From IMG/VR virus record IMGVR_UViG_3300035698_018606, positions 1-47,866 of that record: 47,866 nucleotides of DNA; one strand, 5' to 3'. Shown here in pieces: positions 33,532 through 41,976 of this stretch. The notes beneath the pieces were generated by a model. It did not search any database, had not been told where the DNA came from, and saw only the letters and a list, made by a program, of their open reading frames with translations. This DNA is from a virus. The translations under genes were made by a program, and so were the position numbers. Numbering within the stretch: the stretch's first letter is position 1; every line of letters starts with the position of its first letter.

Positions 33532-34473
33532 TGAGATTTCATATATATGCGTATGATAATTGGGATAAATATTTTGCTAAGGACATTGAATGTTATCTAA
33601 GACGAGAACTTAAACAAGAAGTAGAATTACTAGATAAATCTACCTTAAAAATATTAGACAATAAAGGGAAGTGGATTGAGGAAGATGTTGCTTACAAATA
33701 TTTCAAAAGATCTATTGTTTTACATGATTTAGAGAAAAAAGAATATCACGTTTTATGTCATCATGATAAAAATTACAGTTTTCTTGATTTTATAAAATTC
33801 TTAAATAGACCTGATTTCAAAACTTGTCTGCAATGTCAATACAGACCTAGTATGAACAGTGCAAGTAAAGGATATTGGGATTATTCAGACAAAATAAGAC
33901 CTTACGTTTACACAGAACAAGATCCTTGGTTGTTTAGAAAAATTAGAAGTAAATTACTTAATGACAATTCAAATAGAAACACCTTAGATAAATTGCATTT
34001 TAGAGCTAACACTACAGCTAGAGATGCTCGTAGAAACAGGCATTCAGTGGTAATGGAGTTGATGAATAGTGGTGTTGTCATAGAGGATTGGAATAAAAGA
34101 ATTCCGGAAGAAGTTTATTTTAAAGAATTGATATCAGCAAAGATAGCATTAAGTTTACCAGGCAATGGTAATTTCTGTCATAGAGAAATAGAATGCTTTG
34201 GTTTAGGTGTTCCTGTATTAATGCCTAGACTATTAAATTCAATGTATAATGATCTTATTCCTGATTACCATTATGTCTCAGTAAATATTGACTGGGAAAA
34301 TGATTCTAATGATCATAGATATATGATGATTAAATCTAAATATGAAGCTATAAAAAATTGTACCAGACTACTTAAAATTCATAGCAGATAATGCTAGTAA
34401 ATGGTATGAAGATAATGTTAGATATCCTGCCAATGCTAAACTTGCAGTTGATATATTAGGATTAGAAATATGA
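33531..34473 (+). pseudogene. GT-B (exostosin-like) glycosyltransferase with 1-base frameshift
   Basis: The main frame ends at TAA 34389-34391 after CTRLLKIHSR. Skipping one A in the run 34374-34377 continues the protein as LLKFIADNASKWYEDNV...DILGLEI and ends at TGA 34471-34473, overlapping the next ATG by ATGA, as elsewhere in this cluster. The donor-site-like segment CHREIECFGLGVPVLMPRLL fits GT-B enzymes related to exostosin. The truncated form lacks only about 31 C-terminal residues. This may be a phase-variable A run, a real mutation, or a homopolymer sequencing error. Confidence 0.75.
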
Positions 34474-35174
34474 AAAAATCAGATGAAATATATAGATGTA
34501 TAGGCACAGGATTAGGTGACATAATAGGTAGTGTAATGCTTTATTTGAGATGGAGCATAGAACGAAATGAAATAATAAGAGTGTCCACTTGGTATCCTAG
34601 AGGTAGTAAAATTAAGGATTACAAGGGAAAGATAAATGAAGTTTTACCTTTAATTGATTCTTTAGGTTCAATTGAATTAACGGACGAAACTCCTACTTCT
34701 GCTCATCTTCCTAGTGAAGACATAGTACATTCCTTTTATAGAACTCACAAAAAATGGAATATAAATAATACAAGTAAAATAGTAGCTTATCAGTTTGATG
34801 GTAAATCTCATGGGGAGAAAAACTTCTCTTCTTTTAGTGATTGGGATTATATAACTGATTTTATTTTGTCTTTGGATTTTATTCCTGTTAGACTAGGTAG
34901 TCATTTATCTATAGCAGAATGTGCTTCTATTTTATCTAATAGTCATGCTTTTGTAGGAGTGCCTTCTGGTATGGGGGTGCTTAATTTCGCAGTCGGAGCT
35001 CCTCATTTTATGATCAGAAATGAACTTGGAGAAGACTGGTTAAAATCAATTAAGTATGGTCCTTTTATGATAATGAAAACAAAAGAAGATTTTAAAGATT
35101 TATTCACTGCTTACATTTCTCAAGGATACCCATATTTCAAAGAGAATTGTATTAATTCTCATTTATGCCAATAG
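34470..35174 (+). CDS. GT9-like glycosyltransferase, compact, 234 aa
   Basis: Starts by ATGA overlap with the frameshifted gene. YRCIGTGLGDIIGSVMLYLR gives the N-terminal Gly loop, and LSIAECASILSNSHAFVGVPSGMGVLNFAVGA matches the nucleotide-binding half of heptosyltransferase-like GT-B enzymes (residues about 148-180). The protein is shorter than a typical GT9 enzyme (over 300 aa), so the first Rossmann domain is reduced. It may accept an ADP- or NDP-heptose or another sugar. No signal peptide. Confidence 0.65.
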   Translation: MKKSDEIYRCIGTGLGDIIGSVMLYLRWSIERNEIIRVSTWYPRGSKIKDYKGKINEVLPLIDSLGSIELTDETPTSAHLPSEDIVHSFYRTHKKWNINNTSKIVAYQFDGKSHGEKNFSSFSDWDYITDFILSLDFIPVRLGSHLSIAECASILSNSHAFVGVPSGMGVLNFAVGAPHFMIRNELGEDWLKSIKYGPFMIMKTKEDFKDLFTAYISQGYPYFKENCINSHLCQ

Positions 35175-35182
35175 GAATAGAT

Positions 35183-35623
35183 ATGAAAATTAGATCTATT
35201 GTATTAGAAACCCACCGACAAGATGTGGAAAAATTCATAGAAAATGCAGGAACCTCCCTCCAATCCTTCCGGTACTTTGAAAATAGAGGAATAGACAGTT
35301 TAGAAAAACATGCTTTGACATTGTTGGGATATGATGGAGATAATCCTGTAACTTATGGTCATTTAGATGTGGATGAAGAATTTCAAATATGGTTAGGGGT
35401 TTGTGTAGCAGAATCTTATTTAGGAAAAGGATACGGAAGAAAGATAGTAGAATCTCTATTAAATTATGCTACCATAAACGGGTATCCTTGTATATATCTA
35501 TCCGTTGACTCCTCTAATGAACATGCAAAGGAATTATATAAGAGTTTGGGATTTAGTTGGTTTAAAGCATTAAAAACTACTGAAATTCAATTATGGAAGC
35601 CTGAAAACTATTGTATTCGGTAA
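35183..35623 (+). CDS. GNAT N-acetyltransferase, 146 aa
   Basis: ATG 35183, six bases after AGGA; the upstream ATG at 35165 has no RBS. The acetyl-CoA loop is seen as VCVAESYLGKGYGRKIVESL (Q/R-x-x-G-x-G/A type), followed by CIYLSVDSSNEHAKELYKSLGF, the hallmark of GNAT motifs A and B. In a cluster with a sugar aminotransferase, acetylation of the amino sugar (4-amino group) is the likely reaction, as in N-acetylperosamine formation. Substrate is inferred. Confidence 0.82.
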   Translation: MKIRSIVLETHRQDVEKFIENAGTSLQSFRYFENRGIDSLEKHALTLLGYDGDNPVTYGHLDVDEEFQIWLGVCVAESYLGKGYGRKIVESLLNYATINGYPCIYLSVDSSNEHAKELYKSLGFSWFKALKTTEIQLWKPENYCIR

Positions 35624-35752
35624 TATTAGCTATATACTGCCCATTTAACAAGGTCTAATTCAAAAAGGTAATGATTATACCACTTTACTTTTAAAGTCGC
35701 TTAGAAAGCTAGAGAATAGCCATTTAACCGTATTATATCAGAAAGGATTACC

Positions 35753-36061
35753 ATGGGAGAGACATTAGGAGCATTAGTTGACAGATTGCAGGGCGTTAAT
35801 CTTAAAATGTGGAACAATCAAGAATTATTGTATGAATTGAGAAGGATGGACTTTAATGAATTTAAGGACAAATACTTTAATTCAGAAGAGGGGGCTAAAA
35901 ATTTATGGGCTTGTCTTAAGAAAGCTTGTGATCTAAATGTTCAAAGAAACAATCTAATTGATGATATAGATACTAAATTTGTACAGGGGTTAGAATTAAC
36001 TGCTTATGAAGATGAAAATAAATTTGATAGTCTTATCCAAAAGAAGCACAAAACTTACTAG
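35753..36061 (+). CDS. DUF4254-like small helical protein, 102 aa
   Basis: AAAGGA upstream of ATG 35753, after a 129-bp gap. The N-terminus TLGALVDRLQGVNLKMWNNQ and the C-terminal LNVQRNNLIDDIDTKF resemble the DUF4254 family, whose genes often sit in surface-polysaccharide loci. Its function is unknown. All-helical, no membrane segment. It lies directly before the aminotransferase gene. Confidence 0.6.
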   Translation: MGETLGALVDRLQGVNLKMWNNQELLYELRRMDFNEFKDKYFNSEEGAKNLWACLKKACDLNVQRNNLIDDIDTKFVQGLELTAYEDENKFDSLIQKKHKTY

Positions 36062-36070
36062 AAAGAACAT

Positions 36071-37192
36071 ATGATTCCTGTATACAAACCTTACCTGAAT
36101 GACCAAACATTAACACATGCTCATGATGCTTTAGACAGTACTTGGATTTCTTCTACAGGAGATTATCTTGATTTTGCAGAAGAAAAATTAGAAGAACTAT
36201 TAGGGGTGAAGCATGTTCTTCTTACCAATAACGGAACTTCAGCAACGCATCTAGTTGTAAAGAGTTTGAAACATAAGTATCCCAATATCAAAACTATTAT
36301 TGCTCCTAATAATGCTTATGTAGCAGCTTGGAATACTTTATTCTATGATGAAAATAATTGGGATGTTGTTCTTCTTGACACAGATATAGCTACTTGGAAT
36401 GCAAATTATGAAAATTTAAATTTAGATAATGAAGAGAATACTGCTTTTTTAATTGTTCATAATCTAGGAAATATTGTGGATGTTCCTAAGTTGAAGAAAA
36501 GATTCCCTAAAGCTGTTTTTATAGAAGATAATTGCGAAGGATTTTTAGGTCGATATGACAATTATAAATCTTATTCCGGTACTTCTTGTTTGTGTTCTGC
36601 TTTATCTTTCTACAGTAATAAAACCATAACATGTGGAGAAGGAGGAGCTTTAGTAACAAACGATGAAGATGTTTATAATTTTGCTTTAAAATCAAGGAAT
36701 CAAGGGCAGACTAGCAGAAAATATCTTCATGATATTATGGGGTATAATTACAGGATGACTAATGTTCAAGCAGCAATTCTTCTAGGTCAATTACTTTCCC
36801 TCGATGAAATATTAGAGAAAAAATTAAACATATTCGATAGATATAAAACTGAATTTATAGAAGATCCTATTTACTATCAAAGCATAGAACCCGGCACAAT
36901 GCCTGCTAATTGGATGATGGGCATAGGAATGTTTGGACTTCATAATTATAAGAGGACTGAAAAGCATTTTAAATCTAAGGGGATAGAGATAAGACCTATG
37001 TTCTATTCTGCTTCTAAGCATAAACATTTATCTGATAAAGTTATTTGTGATTCATATCAAATATCAGATATACTATCTTATGAATGTTTTATGTTGCCTA
37101 GTTATCCAGGATTGACAGAAGATGAACAGACATACATAATCAAAGAAGTTAAAGAATATGCTTCTATTATTGAGGAGAGCACTCGTGAATAA
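36071..37192 (+). CDS. DegT/DnrJ/EryC1 sugar aminotransferase (perosamine synthase-like)
   Basis: A PLP fold type I aminotransferase of 373 residues. Visible are the TNNGTSATHLVV phosphate-binding segment (about 52-64), Asp153 in IEDNCEGFLG (replacing the usual EDAAQA-like box), and the Schiff-base Lys184 in SFYSNKTITCGEGGAL. These enzymes convert 4-keto sugars to 4-amino sugars with glutamate as donor. Next to GDP-mannose 4,6-dehydratase, GDP-4-keto-6-deoxymannose to GDP-perosamine is the most economical assignment. It overlaps the dehydratase gene by 8 bp. Confidence 0.85.
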   Translation: MIPVYKPYLNDQTLTHAHDALDSTWISSTGDYLDFAEEKLEELLGVKHVLLTNNGTSATHLVVKSLKHKYPNIKTIIAPNNAYVAAWNTLFYDENNWDVVLLDTDIATWNANYENLNLDNEENTAFLIVHNLGNIVDVPKLKKRFPKAVFIEDNCEGFLGRYDNYKSYSGTSCLCSALSFYSNKTITCGEGGALVTNDEDVYNFALKSRNQGQTSRKYLHDIMGYNYRMTNVQAAILLGQLLSLDEILEKKLNIFDRYKTEFIEDPIYYQSIEPGTMPANWMMGIGMFGLHNYKRTEKHFKSKGIEIRPMFYSASKHKHLSDKVICDSYQISDILSYECFMLPSYPGLTEDEQTYIIKEVKEYASIIEESTRE

Positions 37193-38198
37193 AGCTTTGA
37201 TAACAGGAGTAACTGGCCAAGATGGATCTTATCTTACTGAATTGCTTTTAGATAAGGGACATCAAGTCTATGGGTTAATAAGAAGTTCTTCTACTCCTAA
37301 TACTTCTAGAATAGATCATTTATTATCACATCCTAATTTCTATAGTGTAAATGGGGATTTGACAGATCCTCTTTGTATTGATAGTTTGGTAGGAAAAATT
37401 CTTCCAGATGAAGTTTACAATTTAGCAGCTCAATCCCACGTTAGAACTTCCTTTGATATTCCTCTATACACTGCTCAGGTAGATGCTTTAGGAACTCTTA
37501 ATTTATTAGAAGCATTGAGAAAACATAATCCTAATTGTAAAATATACCAAGCTAGCACAAGTGAATTGTTTGGTGGACTTGCTTATAATCAACCAGAAAA
37601 AGGATATAATGAAAACAGTCCTTTCCATCCTAGAAGTCCTTATGGGGTGGCTAAACTATACTCATATTGGATAGCTAGAAATTACAGAGAATCTTATGAT
37701 ATGTTTGTTTCTAACGGGATTCTTTTTAACCATGAGAGTCCTAGAAGGACAGAAACGTTTGTCACAAAGAAGGTTGTGGAATGGATTAAGAACTATAGGG
37801 AAACAAGAAAAGGAGTTTTATTACTAGGTAATCTTGATTCTAAAAGAGATTGGGGACATGCTAAAGATTACGTTGATTCTATGTGGTTAATACTTCAGCA
37901 CGATAAGCCGGACGATTGGGTTGTTGCTACCGGGCATAGTTATTCTATTCGAGAATTTGTGTCTAGGTGCTTTAACCATGTAGGAATTGGAATAGAATGG
38001 TGCTGTACTGTTATAGATAGTGATGCTTATGAAGTTGGTATGTATGATGGGAAAGTAATAATTAGTCAAGATAATAATTTGTTTAGACCTGCAGAAGTGC
38101 CTGTATTAAGAGGTGATAGTTCTAAAATTAGATCTGAATTAGGATGGAAACCAGAGTATGATTTGGATAAATTGATAGAAGATATGTTTGAAAATTAA
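37185..38198 (+). CDS. gmd: GDP-mannose 4,6-dehydratase
   Basis: The start is GTG 37185, with GAGGAG at 37172-37177; an upstream in-frame start would extend into the aminotransferase gene without an RBS. The NAD(P)-binding motif is ALITGVTGQDGSYLTELL, followed by the Gmd-like GLIRSSSTPNTSRIDHL. Catalytic residues appear as T125, E127, Y153 and K157 (QASTSELFGG and SPYGVAKLYSYW). The family turns GDP-mannose into GDP-4-keto-6-deoxymannose, the precursor of perosamine, rhamnose and fucose donors. The protein is slightly shorter than bacterial Gmd (about 370). Confidence 0.88.
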   Translation: MNKALITGVTGQDGSYLTELLLDKGHQVYGLIRSSSTPNTSRIDHLLSHPNFYSVNGDLTDPLCIDSLVGKILPDEVYNLAAQSHVRTSFDIPLYTAQVDALGTLNLLEALRKHNPNCKIYQASTSELFGGLAYNQPEKGYNENSPFHPRSPYGVAKLYSYWIARNYRESYDMFVSNGILFNHESPRRTETFVTKKVVEWIKNYRETRKGVLLLGNLDSKRDWGHAKDYVDSMWLILQHDKPDDWVVATGHSYSIREFVSRCFNHVGIGIEWCCTVIDSDAYEVGMYDGKVIISQDNNLFRPAEVPVLRGDSSKIRSELGWKPEYDLDKLIEDMFEN

Positions 38199-38232
38199 TA
38201 AGAGAATAGTCTCTTATTCTAAAGGAGAAAGT

Positions 38233-38460
38233 ATGGTTATTATCACAACAAGACCAAGTAAGTTAGTAACAAAGAAATTTGAGGATTTAGTAATAAATGA
38301 TATTTTTGTAGACACCAATAGTAATTATTGTATAAAAATATCAAATGATTTAGGTGTTGTAAATGGTCAAGTTCTTGAAACTGGTCAGCAGCAGCAGTAT
38401 AGTGCAACTTCTAGTGTTAAATTAGACACTAATGTTGAGATGATTGTTAGCCGTTCTTAA
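38233..38460 (+). CDS. small hypothetical protein, 75 aa
   Basis: AAAGGAGA precedes ATG 38233. Beta-rich (VIITTRPSKLVTKKF, NYCIKISNDLGVVNG, VKLDTNVEMIVSRS) with a Gln-rich turn. It is the last gene of the rightward block and is followed within 20 bp by a strong terminator. No family recognised. Confidence 0.6.
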   Translation: MVIITTRPSKLVTKKFEDLVINDIFVDTNSNYCIKISNDLGVVNGQVLETGQQQQYSATSSVKLDTNVEMIVSRS

Positions 38461-38479
38461 TTATTAAATAGTCAATATA

Positions 38480-38509
38480 AAAACCCTCTATGTCAAAATA
38501 GAGGGTTTT
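38480..38509. terminator. bidirectional terminator at the convergent junction
   Basis: AAAACCCTCTAT pairs with ATAGAGGGTTTT over 12 bp with a 6-base loop (GTCAAA). T runs occur on both strands, so it can stop rightward transcription from the sugar cluster and leftward transcription of the minus-strand block. Confidence 0.9.
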
Positions 38510-38527
38510 ATTATGTGATGTTTCTAT

Positions 38528-38857
38528 CTATTGTTTTTCTCCCTCCCCATTAAATCCTTCCAAGTCCTTTGTGTTTGTGTTTGTATCGCATGTAACTCTA
38601 TTATCATAAAAAGGGTCTAATGGCTGTGGTTGAGGATTTGTAAGAGGAACGTATATTTGCTCTTTCTTGCTTTCCTGGATAGCCTCTGCTATCTTTAACA
38701 TACCATTTTCGATAGACTTTGCAGATTCAATTAATGATACGGCAATCGCCGTATTACCTGCATTACCTCCATGGAAAATACCACTAGGGCTATTAGTTCT
38801 ACCATATATTTCTTCATATGCATTCTTCAGTATCTCGCCGATTTCTTCACCGTTCAT
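38528..38857 (-). CDS. hypothetical protein, 109 aa
   Basis: GGAGA lies seven bases before the ATG, and the gene overlaps its upstream neighbour. The N-terminal half is helical (NGEEIGEILKNAYEEIYG, SLIESAKSIENGMLKIAEAI); the C-terminal third is Pro/Gln/Asn-rich and probably disordered. Last gene of the leftward block. No motif recognised. Confidence 0.6.
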   Translation of the reverse strand: MNGEEIGEILKNAYEEIYGRTNSPSGIFHGGNAGNTAIAVSLIESAKSIENGMLKIAEAIQESKKEQIYVPLTNPQPQPLDPFYDNRVTCDTNTNTKDLEGFNGEGEKQ

Positions 38858-39044
38858 TGTGTTTCTCCATTTTTTCTATTGTTGATTTAAGTGTTATTAT
38901 TTCCTTCCTATATTGTTCTAGTCTATTAGCAGCTTCAAGTATAGCTACATTTGCTACACCATCATAAGATTCTATATTGTTTGATAATATCACCATAGCT
39001 TCTATTAGTGTTTCGATGTCAGTTTCATGTTCAGGTTTATTCAT
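38847..39044 (-). CDS. small coiled-coil protein, 65 aa
   Basis: The start is set at ATG 39044 because AAGGAAG lies about four bases upstream; longer in-frame starts run into the upstream gene. The protein is almost entirely helical with heptad spacing (ILEAANRLEQYRKEII, LKSTIEKMEKHNER). It overlaps the genes on both sides by a few bases. Function unknown; possibly a regulator of the membrane protein upstream. Confidence 0.6.
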   Translation of the reverse strand: MNKPEHETDIETLIEAMVILSNNIESYDGVANVAILEAANRLEQYRKEIITLKSTIEKMEKHNER

Positions 39045-39507
39045 TAGCTTCCTTATTAATACGGATTTTAGTATCAAAACACAATTGAGCTTCAACAAGA
39101 GCTACCAAACGTTCTCTAGCAACCGCTGGCAATTTAGATCCTTTCAATTCCGCTGTTATAAAACCTACTGCTGTTTGCAATTTAGTTTGTTTTAAAGGCT
39201 TTTCTGTCTGTAGCTTTGCCCAAGCATCTGCCCAGTTGACCCCTTTTTTCACTAATCCATTTAGAATAATTTCATGGGATTCTGTTAGTTCTACGTCCCA
39301 TTTAGCAGCTAATTTTTTAGCAACATAAACAGACACCATTAGAAATATAGGAGTGCATACTTGAAAAACCAAGGATAATATTTGCTTGATGACAGGCAAC
39401 CATGAGGAATCTGCTCCTTGTTCTACTAATGAAAGGTCTTCTGCCCCAAAAGCTACTGTTCCTGTAAACAAACTCAATAAACAAATACTGAATAAAAAAC
39501 ACTTCAT
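39037..39507 (-). CDS. signal peptide and membrane protein, possible LL-H type holin, 156 aa
   Basis: An AGGAG site precedes the ATG. A clear N-terminal signal-like segment (FLFSICLLSLFTGTVAFGAE) is followed by one hydrophobic helix (about 36-64). The C-terminal half is amphipathic, with KKGVNWADAWAKLQ, LQTAVGFITAEL and ERLVALVEAQL. This resembles the LL-H holin superfamily layout, in which a membrane helix precedes a soluble helical region. No endolysin is adjacent, so lysis function is unproven. A membrane-anchored assembly factor is the alternative. Confidence 0.5.
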   Translation of the reverse strand: MKCFLFSICLLSLFTGTVAFGAEDLSLVEQGADSSWLPVIKQILSLVFQVCTPIFLMVSVYVAKKLAAKWDVELTESHEIILNGLVKKGVNWADAWAKLQTEKPLKQTKLQTAVGFITAELKGSKLPAVARERLVALVEAQLCFDTKIRINKEANE

Positions 39508-39523
39508 AATAATCTCCTAAAAA

Positions 39524-40834
39524 TTAGTCAACAAAAGGTCTTCCAATAGACCTGTATTCTATACCATGTTTTTTCATAACATCAAGATCATACATATTTC
39601 TACCATCAATAATTAAAGGTGTTCTCATTTTCTTCTTTATCTTTTTGAAATTAACATGTTTAAATTCATCCCATTCAGTGCATATTATTAGAGCATCTGC
39701 CTTTTTTAAGATTTTATATTTGTCCGTATGAAAAGAAACTCCTTCAATAGGTTTTATTCTGTTTTCTACTATCATAGGATCATAAGCTTTAATCTTACTG
39801 TGTGTTGTTCTTTTAATTCTATTAGAAAGCTCTTGAATAATAGTTAAAGAAGGAGCTTTTCTCATATCATCTGTATTTGGCTTGAATGTCAATCCCCATA
39901 TAGCTATATTCCCTAAAGGATTTGGGGAATGACATAAAGCATTCAGTCCAAGATTTAGGCAATGATGTGTATTAGAACGATCTATTGCAGAACACATAAT
40001 AGGAAGTATTCCCTTTTCTCTTGCTATTGCTTTTAGTGCAATTACATCTTTAGGGAAACAAGACCCTCCATATCCTATCCCTGCTTTTAGAAAATGAGGT
40101 CCTATCCTTTGATCACAAGACATTCCCAATGAGACTTCTTCCACATCTGCTCTTGTCCTAGAACATATACAAGCCATTTCATTCATGAAAGAAATCCGAC
40201 TAGCCAACATAGCATTAGCAGCATACTTAGATAATTCTGCACTTTCTGGGCTCATCTCTAAAATAGGACATGCTTCTATGTCATGATATACTTTTTTCAT
40301 CGTTTTTATAGCAGAAGGAGAACCAGATCCTAGTATAATTCTGTCAGGGTACATAAAATCATCTATTGCATCTCCTTCTTTTAGAAATTCAGGATTAGAG
40401 ACAACATCAATTTTTTGATCTGTGTGTTTTTTCATCAATTTCTTTATTTCTTTATTTGTTCCTACAGGCACTGTGCTTTTGATGACAATAATAGTTTTTT
40501 CTTTAAGAGTTTTAGCAACATTTACAGCAGCAGCTTTAATAAAACTAAGATCTGCTGCTCCATCATCACCAGAAGGAGTTCCTACAGCTAGATAAATAAC
40601 TTTATTCCCATTAGTTATGTCTCGTGTGTCTGTAGTAAAGAACAAAGTTTGATTTACTGAACCCATATCTATAAGATCTTTTAATCCAGGTTCATATATG
40701 GGAATAATCCCATTATCAAGCGATTCTATCTTCAAAGAATCAATATCCATTATAGTTACTGTATGTCCTGAATCAGCTAGACAAGCTCCTGTTACAAGCC
40801 CAACATATCCTGCCCCTACTATTCCTATCTTCAT
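39524..40834 (-). CDS. ugd: UDP-glucose 6-dehydrogenase
   Basis: Residues 1-12 carry the NAD loop (KIGIVGAGYVGL). The signature NPEFLKEGDAIDDF (147-160), the catalytic region ELSKYAANAML and catalytic Cys259 in GIGYGGSCFPKD are all intact. The enzyme oxidises UDP-glucose twice to UDP-glucuronate, using two NAD+. The length (436) matches bacterial Ugd. It lies on the strand opposite to the main sugar cluster, among small genes, so it is probably expressed at a different time; the product is a donor or precursor for the glycosyltransferases. Confidence 0.93.
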   Translation of the reverse strand: MKIGIVGAGYVGLVTGACLADSGHTVTIMDIDSLKIESLDNGIIPIYEPGLKDLIDMGSVNQTLFFTTDTRDITNGNKVIYLAVGTPSGDDGAADLSFIKAAAVNVAKTLKEKTIIVIKSTVPVGTNKEIKKLMKKHTDQKIDVVSNPEFLKEGDAIDDFMYPDRIILGSGSPSAIKTMKKVYHDIEACPILEMSPESAELSKYAANAMLASRISFMNEMACICSRTRADVEEVSLGMSCDQRIGPHFLKAGIGYGGSCFPKDVIALKAIAREKGILPIMCSAIDRSNTHHCLNLGLNALCHSPNPLGNIAIWGLTFKPNTDDMRKAPSLTIIQELSNRIKRTTHSKIKAYDPMIVENRIKPIEGVSFHTDKYKILKKADALIICTEWDEFKHVNFKKIKKKMRTPLIIDGRNMYDLDVMKKHGIEYRSIGRPFVD

Positions 40835-40853
40835 ATCATTTCCTTTTTATTGA

Positions 40854-41339
40854 TTACAGTGGGATACTAAATTGTTTACCCTCTTTTACCACATTAATTC
40901 CTTTTTCTCTTATCAATCTATTGGGAACTTGAGCATTGATAGTAATCTTCATACCACTAGCTTTTCGTTCTGGAAAAAGGACAACAAGCTTTTCTAATAT
41001 TCCTGCTTTATTAATAGGCTGGTGTTCTTTGATAATATTAACAATAGAAAGAATAACTCCAGGCTTTTTAATAGGTTTCTTTTTACTCTTTTTTGTTTCG
41101 CATTCTTCCACTTTGTTTTCTTCATAGATTTCAATTTTTTTTCCTTGATCTATGATTTGAAGCATGGGGATTAAGATGTCTTCTATTCCATCTTCTATTT
41201 CCTCTTTAAAATTAGGTTGTTTAAGGATTCTATTCAATTTTATTTGTAGCTTTTCTGTACCCCATTCTGAAGCTTTGTTGTAACCTAAAGATTTAAATAC
41301 TTGAATAACTTCTTCTTTCTTAACTTCGTTGTCTTTCAT
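40854..41339 (-). CDS. winged-helix-like protein, 161 aa
   Basis: AAGGAG before the ATG. The N-terminal part (SLGYNKASEWGTEKLQIKLN) and a lysine-rich linker (about 82-92, KKSKKKPIKKPG) precede a C-terminal winged-helix-like domain: ILSIVNIIKEHQPINKAGIL then ITINAQVPNRLIREKG and INVVKEGKQFSI. This could bind DNA in transcription or replication control, or be a protein-interaction module. It overlaps the upstream gene by a few bases. Confidence 0.55.
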   Translation of the reverse strand: MKDNEVKKEEVIQVFKSLGYNKASEWGTEKLQIKLNRILKQPNFKEEIEDGIEDILIPMLQIIDQGKKIEIYEENKVEECETKKSKKKPIKKPGVILSIVNIIKEHQPINKAGILEKLVVLFPERKASGMKITINAQVPNRLIREKGINVVKEGKQFSIPL

Positions 41340-41364
41340 TTGATTCTCCTTAAAATAGATAAAT
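41336..41364 (-). repeat. 29-bp direct repeat, copy 1 (RBS and start region)
   Basis: Matches 41638-41666 at 28 of 29 positions. Both copies include the ATG, the Shine-Dalgarno stretch and upstream A+T bases of adjacent minus-strand genes, as if a start region had been duplicated. Confidence 0.75.
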
Positions 41365-41641
41365 GTAAATCCATATCACCAATACCCTTTTTTACTTCAT
41401 AATAATCTAAAATATTCTTAATAAAATTTTTAGAAATATCACAATTTTTAATGATTATAGATTCAAGATCACCTTTAGCAGTCCATTTGTGTGTTACCTT
41501 GTCTTTCCATTCTCTCTCTTCTAAATTCTGTGCTATTCCCACAACCTCTTTTTCAACATCATAAAAATTTTTAATACTACATTCAAATTCTAAATTATAA
41601 TATGAATCTGGATGTACAACTGAACAAGCTGTTGGCTTCAT
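41336..41641 (-). CDS. hypothetical protein, 101 aa
   Basis: The RBS lies in a 29-base leader nearly identical to that of the next gene downstream. Mixed alpha/beta; AKGDLESIIIKNCDISKNFI is the main helical stretch. No family recognised. It overlaps the winged-helix gene by ATGA. Confidence 0.55.
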   Translation of the reverse strand: MKPTACSVVHPDSYYNLEFECSIKNFYDVEKEVVGIAQNLEEREWKDKVTHKWTAKGDLESIIIKNCDISKNFIKNILDYYEVKKGIGDMDLHLSILRRIK

Positions 41642-41666
41642 TTGATTCCCCTTAAAATAGATAAAT
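41638..41666 (-). repeat. 29-bp direct repeat, copy 2 (RBS and start region)
   Basis: Second copy of the repeat at 41336-41364, with one base difference inside the Shine-Dalgarno stretch (AAGGGGAA instead of AAGGAGAA). Confidence 0.75.
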
Positions 41667-41926
41667 TATTTTTTTGATCTGTATCCTAATTTCCATAATA
41701 CTTGTGACAAATCATAGGCAGATTCTTCTATCGGACTTTCTGCCAAATCATTAAAACAAGCATGTAATATTTCATGTAATTCTGTTTCTAGCTTCACTCT
41801 TCCTGCTAGATTAGATTTAATCCTTATGGTCTTATCTGTATAATCACAATGGCCATCCGTGCCACTATCTAGTTCTTTCGTGTATTTTAATTTCCATATG
41901 TTGCCACGAATTTTAATTTTTCTCAT
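41666..41926 (-). CDS. mini metallopeptidase-like protein, 86 aa
   Basis: The motif LETELHEILHACF gives His51-Glu52-x-x-His55, the zinc-protease HExxH signature, in the second half of an 86-residue protein with an N-terminal beta hairpin (NIWKLKYTKELD). This is close to small phage proteins with a metallopeptidase-like fold (ImmA/IrrE or SprT-like). A third zinc ligand may be the nearby Glu or Asp (DLAESPIEES). Function could be cleavage of a host regulator, or structural. Confidence 0.65.
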   Translation of the reverse strand: MRKIKIRGNIWKLKYTKELDSGTDGHCDYTDKTIRIKSNLAGRVKLETELHEILHACFNDLAESPIEESAYDLSQVLWKLGYRSKK

Positions 41927-41976
41927 AGTTTTGTTCTTTTAAAAGATCAGAGAAAGGATTCCAAATAATAAAGAGA

